Source: Diphasiastrum complanatum
Lineage: Eukaryota; Streptophyta; Lycopodiopsida; Lycopodiales; Lycopodiaceae
DNA: 64,000 nt
Direction: 5' to 3'
Assembly: GCA_029204225.1 (NCBI GenBank)
Contig: CM055095.1
Coordinates: forward strand, 54,713,612-54,777,611
Shown here one piece after another: positions 1 to 10,070 of the stretch. The translations under genes and the position numbers were made by a program. How positions within the stretch are numbered: position 1 is the stretch's first letter; every line of letters starts with the position of its first letter. A model generated the notes under the pieces. It was not told the origin of the DNA, made no database searches, and was given only the letters and a program-made list of their open reading frames with translations.

Positions 1-438
1 GAGGTCGTATCTTCAAGCGTGGTTCAACATCCAGTTGTGAATTCTACACTAGAAGATGTCTTCTCCGAGCAAGAAAGAAGGGCGAAAAAAGCCTTTAATA
101 TCCGGGTTAGAGGGATTCCCGACGGGGACAAGCCCATTGAAGAGGCAAAAGACCTGCTTTTAACTAAGCTCACACACACCACGGATGGATTTGATACAGC
201 TTGGAGAAGTAAGTTTGACACTAATGTATTGTGTATCAAGTTTCGCTCTATGAACAGCCGCAACGCAGCTTTACGCCTTAGAGCCAAATTAAAAGGGACT
301 TTTATTTTTATGGATGATGACCTTACACACACACAATGGCAAGCCAGGAAACAAATTATCCAGGATGCAAATGCAAGAAATCAGCGGGTGGTTTTCATTG
401 AAGGCAAATCAAAAATTTTCGATAAAAAATCTCAATAG
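1..438 (+). CDS. LINE ORF1-like RNA-binding protein, partial
   Basis: The frame is open from base 1 to a TAG at 436-438; a GTG at 19 need not be the real start. The protein has the pattern of LINE ORF1 RRM-like domains: a basic start with RVRGIPDGDKP, then VLCIKFRSMNSRNAALRLRA, then LKGTFIFMDDDLTH with trailing basic residues. In LINEs this protein coats the element RNA and is needed for retrotransposition. The endonuclease follows in the same frame directly after the stop. ORF1 and ORF2 may therefore be separated only by this stop, or the stop may be a mutation. ORF1 assignment is by pattern, without an alignment. Confidence 0.6.
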   Translation, partial: EVVSSSVVQHPVVNSTLEDVFSEQERRAKKAFNIRVRGIPDGDKPIEEAKDLLLTKLTHTTDGFDTAWRSKFDTNVLCIKFRSMNSRNAALRLRAKLKGTFIFMDDDLTHTQWQARKQIIQDANARNQRVVFIEGKSKIFDKKSQ

Positions 439-1300
439 GGATTTGGGGCTCTCGGGCAAAGGAGCAGCCCGAGATCCCCTCAGCCTTTACATATTGGTTT
501 TTGGAATTGTAATGGCATACTATCATCTTCTTCAGCAGGTGACTTCCATTCTTTCATGCTGAAATGTGATATCCTTTTGTTAGCAGAGACTCATGAATCC
601 TTATATAGACTGCTCCCATCCATACAGGATTGCACCTGGCACTCAGCGCATCGGCCCTTTGTGAGAGGGAAGACCTTCCGTGGTTCTGGTGGTGTTGCAT
701 GTCTCACCAAAGATGCTTTCAGTTCTCATTTTAAACTAGTCAAAAGTGATCCATTTGCACGCTTTATTTGGTTTCAGTTCTCTGCTCACTGTTTGGGGCT
801 TTCTCAGGACCTCTTTCTTGCAGTTTGTTACTTTGCACCACAGACATCATCTTTTGCAGATTTTGGTGGTGACCCTTTCTAGGCTCTCTCAGATGATATA
901 TTCAGCTTTGCACAGCGAGGCCTTATTCTTTTAGCAGGGGATTTTAATGCTCGTACGAGCATTAGGCAAGCTGAGTTTTATGCAGAGAGTGATTTTCTAC
1001 AGGTTCACACATTAGATATGGGCTTTGACAGGACCTCACAAGATGCAGATACTCCAGCTACCCACTTTGGAGAGCGGCTGATTGGTTTAGCAGAGGCCCA
1101 TTCCTTAACCATTTTGAATGCCTTCCTTACTGGCCTTCATCATATCATTTTACTTGTCACCCACATGGAGGAGGACATAGTGTTGTTGACTACTTCATTG
1201 GGTCACCGGCTTTGATCCCATTTCTTCATACCTTCCGCATTATACCTCCTACCATTTCTGACCACTCCCTCCTACTTCTATCCCTTGGTCATCATAGTAC
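439..1300 (+). pseudogene. LINE endonuclease domain (EEP/APE type)
   Basis: Landmarks of the exonuclease-endonuclease-phosphatase fold appear in order: GFWNCNGI at about 496, DILLLAETHE near 565, GGVACLTKD near 690, LILLAGDFNART near 922 (catalytic Asp-Asn) and ISDHSLLLL near 1254 (the SDH motif). This enzyme nicks target DNA to prime reverse transcription. A TAG at 880-882 interrupts it in frame, and the frame changes near 1140 between the GDFN and SDH motifs. The missing steps fit random decay. Confidence 0.85.
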
Positions 1301-4022
1301 CACAGTCACAACACACCGTCCCGCTCATCACCATCGCCCGGTTTTCTCTCCATCTAGTTTTCCCCTTTACACCGAGTCCCTAGTTACTTTTCTCCAAGAC
1401 TTCCCCTTCACCTCCTCAGTTGACCAACAAGCTATCTTTTTATCTCAATCTCTTTTGCAATCTGCCAATACTGCCTATCCTTCGAAAACCTTCCCTTCGC
1501 ATAAACACACTCTTAACAAATGGTATGACACAGAGTGCTTCTCATTGCATAAACAAGTTGTATACGCTAGATACCACTCTCACACCCTAGCCTTGAAACA
1601 AAAAGAATATCACAAAGTGACTCTGAAAAAAAAGACAGCTTATCTCCAGTCCTTGGGGCAAAAACTTGTTGATGCTATTGCCTCCCCATCCTCCCATTTC
1701 TTTTGGCGGATGTTCTCTAAAAACCCTTATAAACCCGCTCCTATTGCTATTGAATCATGGATAAATTATGCTACTAAGCTTTATACAATTGACTCTCTTT
1801 CCATTTCTCTTTCCCCACGTCCTTCAGAATTCACCCTCTTTACCGCGTCCATGGTTGAAAACGCCATCTAAAATGGTCAAACCCAAAAAGCCACTGATGT
1901 TGACCTCCTAAGTATGGACTTCCTAAAACCAGTTGCTCACATTATTGCCCCATACATTTCCCATATGTTTAACCAATCTGTCATCTTCGGTCTCCCCACA
2001 TCGTGGTGCACCAACCTTTTACACCCTATCCTCAAAGCCGGGGATCCTTTGATTGTCGACAACTACCGCACTATTCAGTCATACTATGGACAAGCTATAT
2101 GGATCCGTTTTAAAGTCTATTGTCAGCTCACGGGCAGAGACAGAGGGGTTACATGCTATGGGACAGGCAAGTTTTCACGCTGGCTACTCCACAGCTGACC
2201 AGATATTCATCTTGAGATGCATTATTGAGGAGGCTAAGTTCAGAAAACAGAGGGTTTATTGTTGCTTTGTGGATTTCCGCAAAGCCTTTGATTCTGTTCC
2301 GAGACACCTTTTACTCCAGCGCTTAGCATCGCTTGGCTTTTCTCAGGAGATCATTGCTGCTATCGTCACATTGTATGAGAGAGTGCTGGCCCATTTTCGA
2401 GATGGTGATGGATGGTCCTCTTACATTCATAGTACAGTGGGAGTTAAGTAGGGATGTCCTTTGTCCCCTACTCTCTTTGCTCTATATATTGATGATCTTG
2501 AGCGGATTATTAGGGAGGAGGGTGGAGATGGCTGTCCGTTAGCAGATATGATTATCCCTATTCTACTGTATGCGGATGACGTGATACTTCTATCGAGATC
2601 CACATCTGGGCTTCAGCAGCACCTTGATGCTTTATATACTTTTTGCCAGACATGGGGTTTGATGGTGAACATTGGTAAGACTAAGGTCATGGTGTTCAAC
2701 ACCAATCGACAGCATATGAGACACACAATGTTCTACTATGATGTGCTTCCGCTGGAGATAGTAGCCTCTTATACTTACCTAGTGTCCTTTTTACTGGTCC
2801 ATTGCTCACTTTTAGACCAGCTGCACTGTCTAGGCTCCGCAAGGGGCACTCTGCTCTTGTCCAGATGGAGAGGTTTTCCTCTATTTACTATGTACATGAT
2901 CCTGATACGCGCTGTTGCCTTTTTTCTGCCACTGTCTCCCCGGTGGCTCTATATTCAGCAGAGACGTGGTGTCCTGGCTTGTCCAGAGATACTTGGAGTG
3001 ATATTTCACGTTTGCAGATCCTTATGCTTAGCCGGATGATCCGTGCGAAGCAGTCAGTTCCCCATGATATCATACTGGCAGAGTTTGCCTCACCACCACT
3101 GATTGTCGAGGCTATATTTTGGACTATCACATTCATTCCTAGAGTCTCGGAGCTTGATTCATCCAGATATGTTGCTACAGCTTTCACATCCTCTCACACT
3201 CTAGCTAGTCAGCAGGCTAAGTCCTCATGGTTTCAGTGTGTTTCTGACCTTTTGAGTAGGTGGGGTTTATCTATATCTGATCTCCCGAATGGGACACACA
3301 CATATATCCGCCAGCAGATTTACAGAGCTTACATCAGCACAGTGTGGTCTCACCCAGATCCAACACGGGTCAAGCTTCATTTTTATCACACTCATCTTCT
3401 TCAGCTTGATGTTTCCGGGCTTCCCATTCGGCCGGGTTATATGTCTCAGATGTTATCTTTCGGCCTGCGTTACCATCTTGGTCAGTTTAGGGTCTCTTCT
3501 CACCAGCTTGCTATTGAGACAGGCAGATATACAGACACACCTCGACCGCTACGGAATTGTCAGTGCTGCTCTCTACAGGAGATTGAGGATGAGTTCCATT
3601 TTATTTTCCGATGTCCAGCCTACTATGAGATCAGAGGCAGATACCATTGCTTATACAGAGATACTCCACTTACACTTGCTTCTTTCCTTGCCTTCTCAGA
3701 TGCGAGATGTGTTGGTTTATTATTGCGAGAGATGTTTACTCTGAGATCTTCCTTTTTATTGGATGTTTTTGAGGTGGATCATAGCCAGTCCCACATTACG
3801 CACTTTTTCCAGAAGAGGGTTAGAGATGAGACTTCTGACAGTGAGATAGACATTCCAGTACGACGACCGAAGCTCCAGCATCCTCTTCGCTCCTCCAGCC
3901 CAAGGCTCTTCACCGGAGGCCAAAACCTGCTTCTCACCATATCACGCAGTTTTTTATATCCACTTAGCCAGTTAGCTAACTTATTTCAGTTTCCTCTTTC
4001 CCTCTGTGTAGCTGGTGGTTAA
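1301..4022 (+). pseudogene. LINE reverse transcriptase and C-terminal zinc knuckle
   Basis: RT landmarks are ILKAGDP and VDNYR near 2030-2070, GYSTADQIF near 2182, FVDFRKAFDSVP near 2265, GCPLSPTLFALYIDDL near 2452 and the catalytic YADD at 2569-2580 followed by VILLS. A C-terminal stretch near 3553-3620 carries NCQCC and then HFIFRC, the zinc-knuckle pattern common at the end of LINE ORF2. A TAG at 2449-2451 stands just before the GCPLSP motif. Frame changes lie near 2085 and 2785. From 2802 to 4022 the frame is open for 406 residues, so the C-terminal half is the best preserved part. Confidence 0.88.
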
Positions 4023-4230
4023 GCTACTGATATTGTACCCTCAACAGAGCTGGAGGTTAAGCTTTGTTTTTCTCTCTGTTTTCAAGTGCTGGTTTAGCTG
4101 TTAGGAATAAGTCCTACATGGACAATGCTCCTTCTTTTTTGATGTACTTTCTACTTGTCTTATGTGCCCTCGGGTACTTGACAGACACTAACATAATATA
4201 ATTCTAATTCTAATTCCTATTCTCTCTCTC
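4023..4230 (+). other. LINE 3' UTR and TAATTC-type tail
   Basis: This non-coding stretch follows the ORF2 stop and ends in about three copies of an AATTCT/TAATTC unit at 4198-4216, then a CT run. LINEs that end in a short simple repeat instead of poly(A) are known, and the tail marks the 3' junction of this insertion. No target duplication can be tested because the 5' end is outside the window. Confidence 0.65.
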
Positions 4231-4243
4231 TCAAACACACAAA

Positions 4244-4318
4244 CACACCCTAAACCCTAAATCCAATAATCTCTTCGAAACCCTAAACCCAAGCACACAC
4301 ACCTAAACCCTAAACTCA
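4244..4318 (+). repeat. Interstitial telomere-type CCCTAAA repeats
   Basis: Three short runs of the plant telomere unit occur here: CCCTAAACCCTAAAT near 4247, AAACCCTAAACCC near 4278 and CCTAAACCCTAAACTC near 4302, separated by CA-rich spacers. The unit is the Arabidopsis-type TTTAGGG read on the other strand. The runs sit immediately after the LINE tail. Confidence 0.75.
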
Positions 4319-4425
4319 CACACAAACATCATGTCACACACAAACACACAACTCCTCCCTCTCACTCACTCACACACACACAAACACACACACCATCACA
4401 CACACACCCACATGCACACACACAC

Positions 4426-4465
<40 letters not shown>
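4318..4465. repeat. CA-rich then CT microsatellite
   Basis: About 110 bp dominated by CA dinucleotides (4318-4427) is followed by an uninterrupted CT run (about 4428-4465). The CT run forms the left edge of the foldback described next. Confidence 0.9.
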
Positions 4466-4470
<5 letters not shown>

Positions 4471-4894
4471 CGAGGGTCTGGTGGGCACGGGTCTGTCCGC
4501 GCCTGTTTTCTGTTTTTTTTTTTTTAAATTGCGTCCAGGTCCTAGGCGCGCGCTCGGGACGCGCCTGCGCCCGGACGTTGGACGTGTCCACTGGGCGCGT
4601 CTAGCGTCCAAAACAAAAATTTAAAAAAAAATTGGGCGCACCAGGGTGCCGCGGCCGTGGACTCGAAATGGCTGTGCCCAGCCCGGACCCTCATGTTTGA
4701 TACATAATATATATACATAGGCGTGCGTTCGGGCCGGACGAGGCCATTTCGCGTCCGCGTTTGACATCTGGACCCGGCCATGTCCGCGTCCAATTTTTTT
4801 TTTAGCTAAAAAATACACTAAAAAAACTTTTTAAAAAAATTAGTGTCTGGACGCGCCCTGGCGCGTCCACGTTCGCGTCCAGGTCCGCCAATCT

Positions 4895-4897
<3 letters not shown>

Positions 4898-4947
<50 letters not shown>
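4898..4947. repeat. AT microsatellite at the inner edge of the foldback right arm
   Basis: About 50 bp of alternating TA, bordered by GAGA on the left and TCTC on the right, so it is itself palindromic. The left arm has only a short degenerate AT stretch at the matching place (about 4705-4722). Confidence 0.9.
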
Positions 4948-4950
<3 letters not shown>

Positions 4951-5205
4951 AAACATGAGGGTCCGGGCCCGGCGCGGCCATTTCGCGTCCGCGCCCGACC
5001 CCCATGCGGGGTTGGGCGCGCCCATTTTTTTTTAATTTTTTTTTTTTGGACACTGGATGCGCCCAGGGGACCCGTCCAGCGTCTGGGCACAGGGGCGTCC
5101 GGGTCCCGTGCGCACGCCCAGGACCAGGACGCAATTTAAAAAAAAAGAAAAATGAGAAAGAAAACAGGCACAGACAGACCCACGCCCTCGCTACCAAAAC
5201 TCGGG

Positions 5206-5207
<2 letters not shown>

Positions 5208-5285
<78 letters not shown>
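5208..5285. repeat. GA microsatellite (78 bp)
   Basis: An uninterrupted AG dinucleotide run that ends the right arm of the foldback. It mirrors the CT run that begins the left arm. Confidence 0.95.
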
Positions 5286-5289
<4 letters not shown>

Positions 5290-5600
5290 GGTGGGTATGT
5301 GCGTGTGTTCTGAGGGGTGCACTCTCGGTCTCATATACGAGTTCATGGACCACATTGGAGAGGCGTTGATCAGATCTCGCTTGGACGAGGCCAAGTACAA
5401 CTCCTATGCCCTGCCCTGTCTGTGCTATGTTTCCATTATGCATCAGGTGGAACTGAGCACCTCAGCACCATCGAGGCAGACTTGTCCCTTGAAACTTTCC
5501 ACTTATGCATCCATCACATGCATGACCTTGCCGCTTGCTCAAAAACTTCACAAGCCATGAAAGCATAATCTTGATCAACAAGATTGACTTGTGACTTGAA
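5286..5600. other. No gene seen
   Basis: This unique-looking stretch lies between the GA tract and the copia gag remnant. Short overlapping frames on both strands show no recognisable motif. The right part (from about 5440) may be the tail of the minus-strand copia gag, since it abuts that frame. Confidence 0.5.
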
Positions 5601-6232
5601 TTACTGCTCCAAATTAACGATGGCAGCATTTGTTTCCCTTCTCTTCTCCTTCGCAATCCACTTCCTGCAATCCTTGATAAAATGCCCATACTTGTGGCAA
5701 TAATGGCATTTCCCTTTCTTCTTAGGCTCAAAATCAAAATCATCATCATCTTCTTCGTCATGCTCAACTTTGGAAAATGTAGAAGAGGTTTTACCTTTCC
5801 ACTTACTCTTTCCTTTGCCTTTGGAGAAATAAGCTTGATCTTGAGTATCTCCCAATGAAAAATTGTTATACATTTGATCTTCTTGTAGAAGGAGGCCCAC
5901 TAGCTCATCAACAATGATTTGAGTTCCTCTCAAGGAGATACTCAATGCGGAATTGAATTCAAAGTGATGGAAACAAATTGAGCATCTTCAATGACCTCAT
6001 CAATATTTTAAAGCTCCTTCGTAAGATCCTTGATTTTCGTCAAGTGATCGGAAATAGACTCACCCTAATAATTCACACGTTACATGAACATCCATTTTTG
6101 CCAAAGAAGCTCAAGTCTAACTTGAGTTCCCAAGTTTATTATTTTGCTAAATAGTTCCACATGATATTCATCCTCTATATTTGTCAAGTTTACAAGGCTA
6201 AAGAAACTACCAAGCATTTCGTCTTCCATATC
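5601..6232 (-). pseudogene. Ty1/copia gag fragment with CCHC knuckle (minus strand)
   Basis: The 114-residue frame at 5601-5945 has a Lys/Gly-rich stretch, an acidic run and a clear retroviral-type knuckle CHYCHKYGHFIKDC. Upstream on the minus strand (5946-6232) the typical gag (UBN2) core can be read through stops, with ESISDHLTKIKDL at about 6030-6065 and LELLWQKW near 6100. Gag packages element RNA. The reading continues at 9986 on the far side of the gypsy element, so this gag was split by that insertion. Confidence 0.8.
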
Positions 6233-6591
6233 TGTTAGAGGTCTCAACACCACAGTAGGGCCAACACTAACTGATCCACCCAACCTTGCCTACTCCCTGA
6301 TATGGAGTAAGCCCCTCCTAGCCCAGTGTGAGGACTGGTGGCATTCATACTGCCGAGTGTCGGCCACGTGGCACTGACGTGGCGGACTGCACGTCGAGAC
6401 CCAATGTGGGGCCCTATCCTGCTGACAGGCTCCCTATGCTGTGTTAGGCCCGCCATGGCTATGGACCGTGCCGGGTCACACTACTCACACTATCTTGCCC
6501 TGTTGGACGTGTACGTTGGACACGCCCCTAACTGTGGTATCTGACCTCCTGTGTTCTCTAGGGGTTCGGCACTAGTTACGTGCTCGTAACA
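6233..6591 (-). repeat. Left LTR (3' LTR) of gypsy A copy 1
   Basis: Begins TGTTAGAGG and ends CTCGTAACA, with the TG...CA ends of LTRs. It matches the right LTR at 9638-9985 and the LTR at 35628-35985 along its length, for example the shared CCACCCAACCTTGCCTACTC block and the TGGACACG block. Confidence 0.95.
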
Positions 6592-6604
6592 CTCCCTCCC
6601 CCTT
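6592..6604 (-). other. Polypurine tract of gypsy A copy 1
   Basis: On the minus strand the bases are AAGGGGGAGGGAG, directly against the 3' LTR. This is the usual primer for plus-strand DNA synthesis. The stop codon of the pol frame overlaps its outer edge. Confidence 0.85.
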
Positions 6605-7105
6605 AAGAAGCGTCTTGGTCCTCTAAGACAAAGTCTGGAAAAATCTTGCGAAGGACGTTGCCTTTTTCCCAAGTGGCATTCTCAACAGGTTGATCTAGAT
6701 ATTCCCGGTATAGAGTATGACAAGTCTGCGTCTCTCTACTATCAAGAATCTCCTCTGGTTCATGTGGAGGTTGCTGAGAATCCAATGGGAGAACTAGAAC
6801 ACTGTCCCCTACCAGATTTTCTGATCTGGATAAGGCTTTTCGTAACTGACTTACATGAAAAACTGGAAAAACCTTACTGCTGTGTGGGAGTTGTAGTTCA
6901 TAGGTGACCTCGCCTAGTCTCCAGGACCACAATACCTAGGAGACAACTTAGCACACACTCCTGATTTGAGGGTTTTAAAGTCAACTAGGACTCTCAAGTA
7001 CACTTTCTCACCAGCGGAGAACTGCACATCCCGTCTGTGTGGATCTGCATAATGCCTGGCTCGATCTTGGGATTGCCTAATGCTACGCTTAGCATGTTCT
7101 ATCAT
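6603..7105 (-). pseudogene. Gypsy A integrase C-terminus with chromodomain-like tail
   Basis: Two minus-strand frames (6914-7105 and 6603-6932) give a typical integrase C-terminal end. There is a basic linker, GEKVYLRV, KLSPRYCGP, then LGEVTYELQLP and FPVFHVSQLRKAL. After a linker come P.EILDSR, a YREYL segment and ENATWE near the FPDF end. The last part is the layout of a chromovirus chromodomain, which directs insertion to certain chromatin. The aromatic cage is incomplete, so it may be diverged. Confidence 0.8.
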
Positions 7106-7960
7106 GTGGTTTAGGTCTTCTAAAAAGTTTCTGACTGCTTCAACTTTTTCTTGTTTAAACCCTACAGCTGTGGGTGAGCGTGGCTGAAACCGTACATCAG
7201 CATAAATGGGCTGTATCTCGTAGCCGAATGTTTGGTACTTTTATAAGAAAACTTTTATATCGAGAGATACTCCTCCCAATTAGTCTGCTTTTTGCTAACG
7301 TATGCACGTAGCATATTCTCCAGCACCTAATTTACTCTTTCTGTTTGACTGTCCGTCTGTGGAAGGTCGGTAGTACTCATCTTTAGTTTAGTATGGAGAT
7401 GATGGAATATTGCCCTCCAAAAATTTCCATTAAACTTACTGTCCCAGTCGCTGACTATGCCGGAAGGTAGACCGTACAATTAAATAGCCCATCTCCAAAC
7501 AACCTCGCTAACTTTGGAGCTCTAGCGGTTGTTTTGGTTAGAATAAAGTGAGCCATTTTGGTCAGACGGTCAACTGTGACCCATATAGCGTCATTACCCT
7601 TTTGGGTTTTAGGCAGGCCTACTATAAAATCCATGGAGATACTCTCCCATTTACCAGCTAGTATATCTAAGGGCTGTAATAACCCTCTTGCCTTTAAACG
7701 CTCTGCTTTATTTACCTGACATTTTTGGCAACTGGTTACATATTGCTGGACGTCCTTTTTTATACTGGGCCAGAAAAATTGCCTACGAAGAAGCTCATAG
7801 GTCTTTTGAATGCCTGGGTGCCCTGCACTAGGACTGTCATGACACTCATATAGGACCTGCTGCCTATAATTCTCTGAATTGGGGACACATACTCCATCTC
7901 TATAGAGCGAGTACTCATCCTAAATGGAATATTGTTTCCATTTGAATCCTCGAGTCAACT
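7106..7960 (-). pseudogene. Gypsy A integrase core, decayed
   Basis: No long frame survives, but conceptual minus-strand reading shows the HHCC zinc module (SAGHPG, then FFWPS, then C..C about 7715-7850) and the first core stretch MDFIVGLPKTQKG near 7610-7640. Stops and frame changes interrupt it. Integrase inserts the cDNA into the genome; this copy cannot. Confidence 0.75.
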
Positions 7961-8870
7961 GACCCTCAACCACTGCGGTTTGCTTGGGTAATATAGGGCT
8001 CAGAGTCCTCAACATCATCTGACGTATACTCATACTCATCATCCTCAAAGGAAGATGTCGTATTCTTGGATGAACTGGCACCAGCCCCGGGAACTGGTTT
8101 TAGAGTTTTGTTTGTTCTGGACCGAGCTCCAGATGGTAGAGAAGTATGCATCATGCTGGCACTTCCCTCTCAAGGACTCGAGTAACTCACTACGTCTTTG
8201 AGTAAAACTCAGCTCGTTTAGCATAGGCATTCTACTAAGTGCATCTGCTTCTGTGTTGAATTTCCCCCGTCTATATGATAGACATATCAAACTCTTGCAT
8301 TAACTCAGCCCAATGAGCTTTCCGACCGCTGAGCTCAGGTTGATTGCAAAGGTATCTGAGGCTTTCATGGTCTATCAGGACCTCAAAGTTGGCACCATAC
8401 AAATAATGCCTCCAAGTCTTAAGGGCATGAACTATGGAGAAGAGTTCCTTTTCATAGGCGTTGTACCTAGCCTGTGCTGGCTCAAATTTTTTACTCTCGA
8501 ACGCAACTAGTCGTCCATTCTGAGTTAGTACAGCACCGAACTACAAAGTCACTAGCATTTGTTTCGACCACAAATGGCTGATTGGGGTCGACGACTTTTA
8601 GAACTGGTGCTGTAGCTAAGGCTATTTTGGCTAATGTGCGGACTCCCAAATGAACTCCTTTCCCTTCCCCTTAAAAAGATTTGTCATGAAAACTGTTGTC
8701 TGAGCATATTCCTTGACAAATCGTCTGTAATATCCCACCAAACCTAGAAAGATCTGAAGCTCTAAAAGATCCTGAGGTATCCCATCTGCCGAGATAATGT
8801 GACCCAAATATGCTATTTCTTCAATGAAGAATTCACACTTAGGTTTCTAAGGATAAAGCTTATGCTTTCT
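7961..8870 (-). pseudogene. Gypsy A RNase H region, decayed
   Basis: The frame at 8045-8290 carries GKFNTEADALSR, the end-of-RNase H motif of gypsy pol, followed by a linker toward integrase. The region 8300-8870 is in the right place for the RT thumb and RNase H and shows short fitting pieces, but with multiple stops. Confidence 0.75.
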
Positions 8871-8876
8871 AAGCAG

Positions 8877-9420
8877 TCAAACCACCTTTTTGAGATGTTT
8901 AAGATGCTCCTTCCTCGTTTTACTGTAAACGAGAATGTCATCTGAAAATACGACTACAAACTTACCCAAGTATGGTCTGAGGACACTATTCATCAAGGTC
9001 ATAAAGGTAGTTGGAGCATTTGTGAGCCCAAAAGGCATCACCTTAAACTCATAATGACCATGACGAGTCCTAAAGGCTGTTTTTGGAACATCTTCTGCTT
9101 TTATACGGACTTGATGATATCCCGATCTAAGGTCAATTTTACTGAAAAACTTAGCCCTGTCGAGTTGATCAAACAACTCGTCTGCCCGAGGCATTGGGTA
9201 CTTATTCTTAATTGTGACCTTATTGAAGGCTCTGTAATCTACGCAAAAACGCATAGACCCCTCTTTCTTTTTCACCAAAAGGACTGGTGAGGCCCATGGT
9301 GAATTACTGGTCTAAAGTTGGCCTTTCCCTAGATAATCTGTTAACTGCCTAGTTATTTCTTCATCCTCTGTTCGGCTGACCCGATACAGAGGTTTAGAAA
9401 CAGGTGTTGTACCTGGTACT
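8877..9420 (-). pseudogene. Gypsy A reverse transcriptase palm
   Basis: The 133-residue frame at 8877-9278 is a clear gypsy [22 protein letters not shown], then [35 protein letters not shown] and [13 protein letters not shown]. The catalytic box reads FSDD where gypsy elements usually have Y/F-x-DD, so both Asp are kept. Upstream (9279-9420) the start of RT can be followed through a frame break. It matches the frame at 31247-31468 in copy 2. Confidence 0.92.
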
Positions 9421-9623
9421 AGGTTTATTACATGATCTACATCTCTAATTCCAAACTTCTGTCTCAAATCCGCTCAAAAATTAGAAGGTAACTCTTTGAA
9501 AACAGGGATAGATAGCTCTTGCTATAGGGTTCTCTTTCCCCCTCTCTTTTTCTGAAAAGTAGCAGATGTTCTATACACTCTGATAGATTTCTTGCTGAAA
9601 ACTAAACTCCCAAAGATGGAGAT

Positions 9624-9636
9624 GGCTCTGATACCA
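9624..9636 (-). other. Primer binding site (tRNA-iMet) of gypsy A copy 1
   Basis: On the minus strand this reads TGGTATCAGAGCC, complementary to the 3' end of plant initiator-Met tRNA, one base inside the right LTR. Confidence 0.93.
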
Positions 9637-9637
9637 G

Positions 9638-9985
9638 TGTTAGAGGTCTCATCAGCAAGCACTAACTAATCCACCCAACCTTGCCTACTCCTTGATATGG
9701 AGTAAGCCCCTCCTAGCCCAGTGTGAGGACTGGTAGCATGCATACTGCCAAGTGTCGGCCACGTGGCACTGACGTGGCCGACTGCACATCGGGACCCAAC
9801 GTGGGGCCCTATCTTGCCGACAGGGTCACTATGCTGTGTTAGGCCCGCCATGGCTATGGACTATGTCGAGGCACACTACTCACACTATCTTGCCCTGTTG
9901 GACGTGTACACTACTGGACACGCCCCTGACTGTGGTATCTGACCTCCTGTGTTCTCTAGGGTTCGGCTGTTACGTGCTCGTAACA
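9638..9985 (-). repeat. Right LTR (5' LTR) of gypsy A copy 1
   Basis: Starts TGTTAGAGG and ends CTCGTAACA like the left LTR. The two differ at scattered bases and several small indels, suggesting an insertion that is not very recent. Confidence 0.95.
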
Positions 9986-10070
9986 ATAACTATCAATTTT
10001 TGACATCATGTACTTCCAATCCAAAGAATGGATGATTTAACAACAACAAGCATGGTCTAAACTTACATGC
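9986..10070 (-). pseudogene. N-terminal end of the copia gag split by gypsy A
   Basis: On the minus strand a short piece reads DWKYMMSKIDSY, in the style of the W-K-x-x-M start of copia gag, and leads straight into the gag reading left of 6233 if the gypsy element is removed. A frame break precedes it. Confidence 0.55.

Larger units (their letters stand above)
1..4216 (+). mobile_element. Degenerate LINE (non-LTR retrotransposon), 5' end outside the window
   Basis: In order on the plus strand I see an ORF1-like protein, an apurinic-type endonuclease, a reverse transcriptase and a C-terminal Cys/His knuckle. A roughly 190-bp 3' UTR follows and ends in repeated TAATTC units at about 4198-4216. 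No LTRs flank it. The coding part is broken by in-frame stops at 436, 880 and 2449 and by frame changes near 1140, 2085 and 2785, so this copy is dead. Clade (I/Jockey/L1-like) is not resolved by eye. The coding frame is open from base 1, so the element begins upstream. Confidence 0.9.
4428..5285. repeat. GC-rich foldback (large imperfect inverted repeat)
   Basis: The left arm (about 4428-4722) read forward closely matches the reverse complement of the right arm (about 4898-5285). Shared landmarks run in the same order: CT/GA microsatellite, GGGTCTGTC, GCCTGTTTTCT, a T tract, AAATTGCGTCC, a GGACGC-rich block, an A/T tract, a CGAAATGGC block, CGGACCCTCATGTTTGA, and an AT repeat. A 175-bp spacer (4723-4897) holds a partial direct copy of the right arm near 4731-4800. 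I find no transposase. It could be a foldback transposon or a non-autonomous element; GC content is far above its neighbours. Confidence 0.8.
6233..9985 (-). mobile_element. Ty3/gypsy element, family A copy 1, internally deleted
   Basis: Two LTRs of 359 and 348 bp flank about 3.05 kb of minus-strand pol. The element has a tRNA-iMet primer site beside the right LTR and a polypurine tract beside the left LTR. The order from right to left is RT, RNase H, integrase and chromodomain-like tail. Gag and protease are absent: only about 200 bp separate the primer site from the first RT sequence. A second copy at 31201-35985 keeps gag and protease, so the loss here is a deletion. Flanks ATATC (6228-6232) and ATAAC (9986-9990) look like a 5-bp target duplication with one change. 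Confidence 0.93.

Noticed and set aside
4370-5443. Several long frames over the CT, AT and GA repeats
   Set aside because: They encode only dipeptide runs such as RE, LS or YI and arise from microsatellites that are open in all frames.
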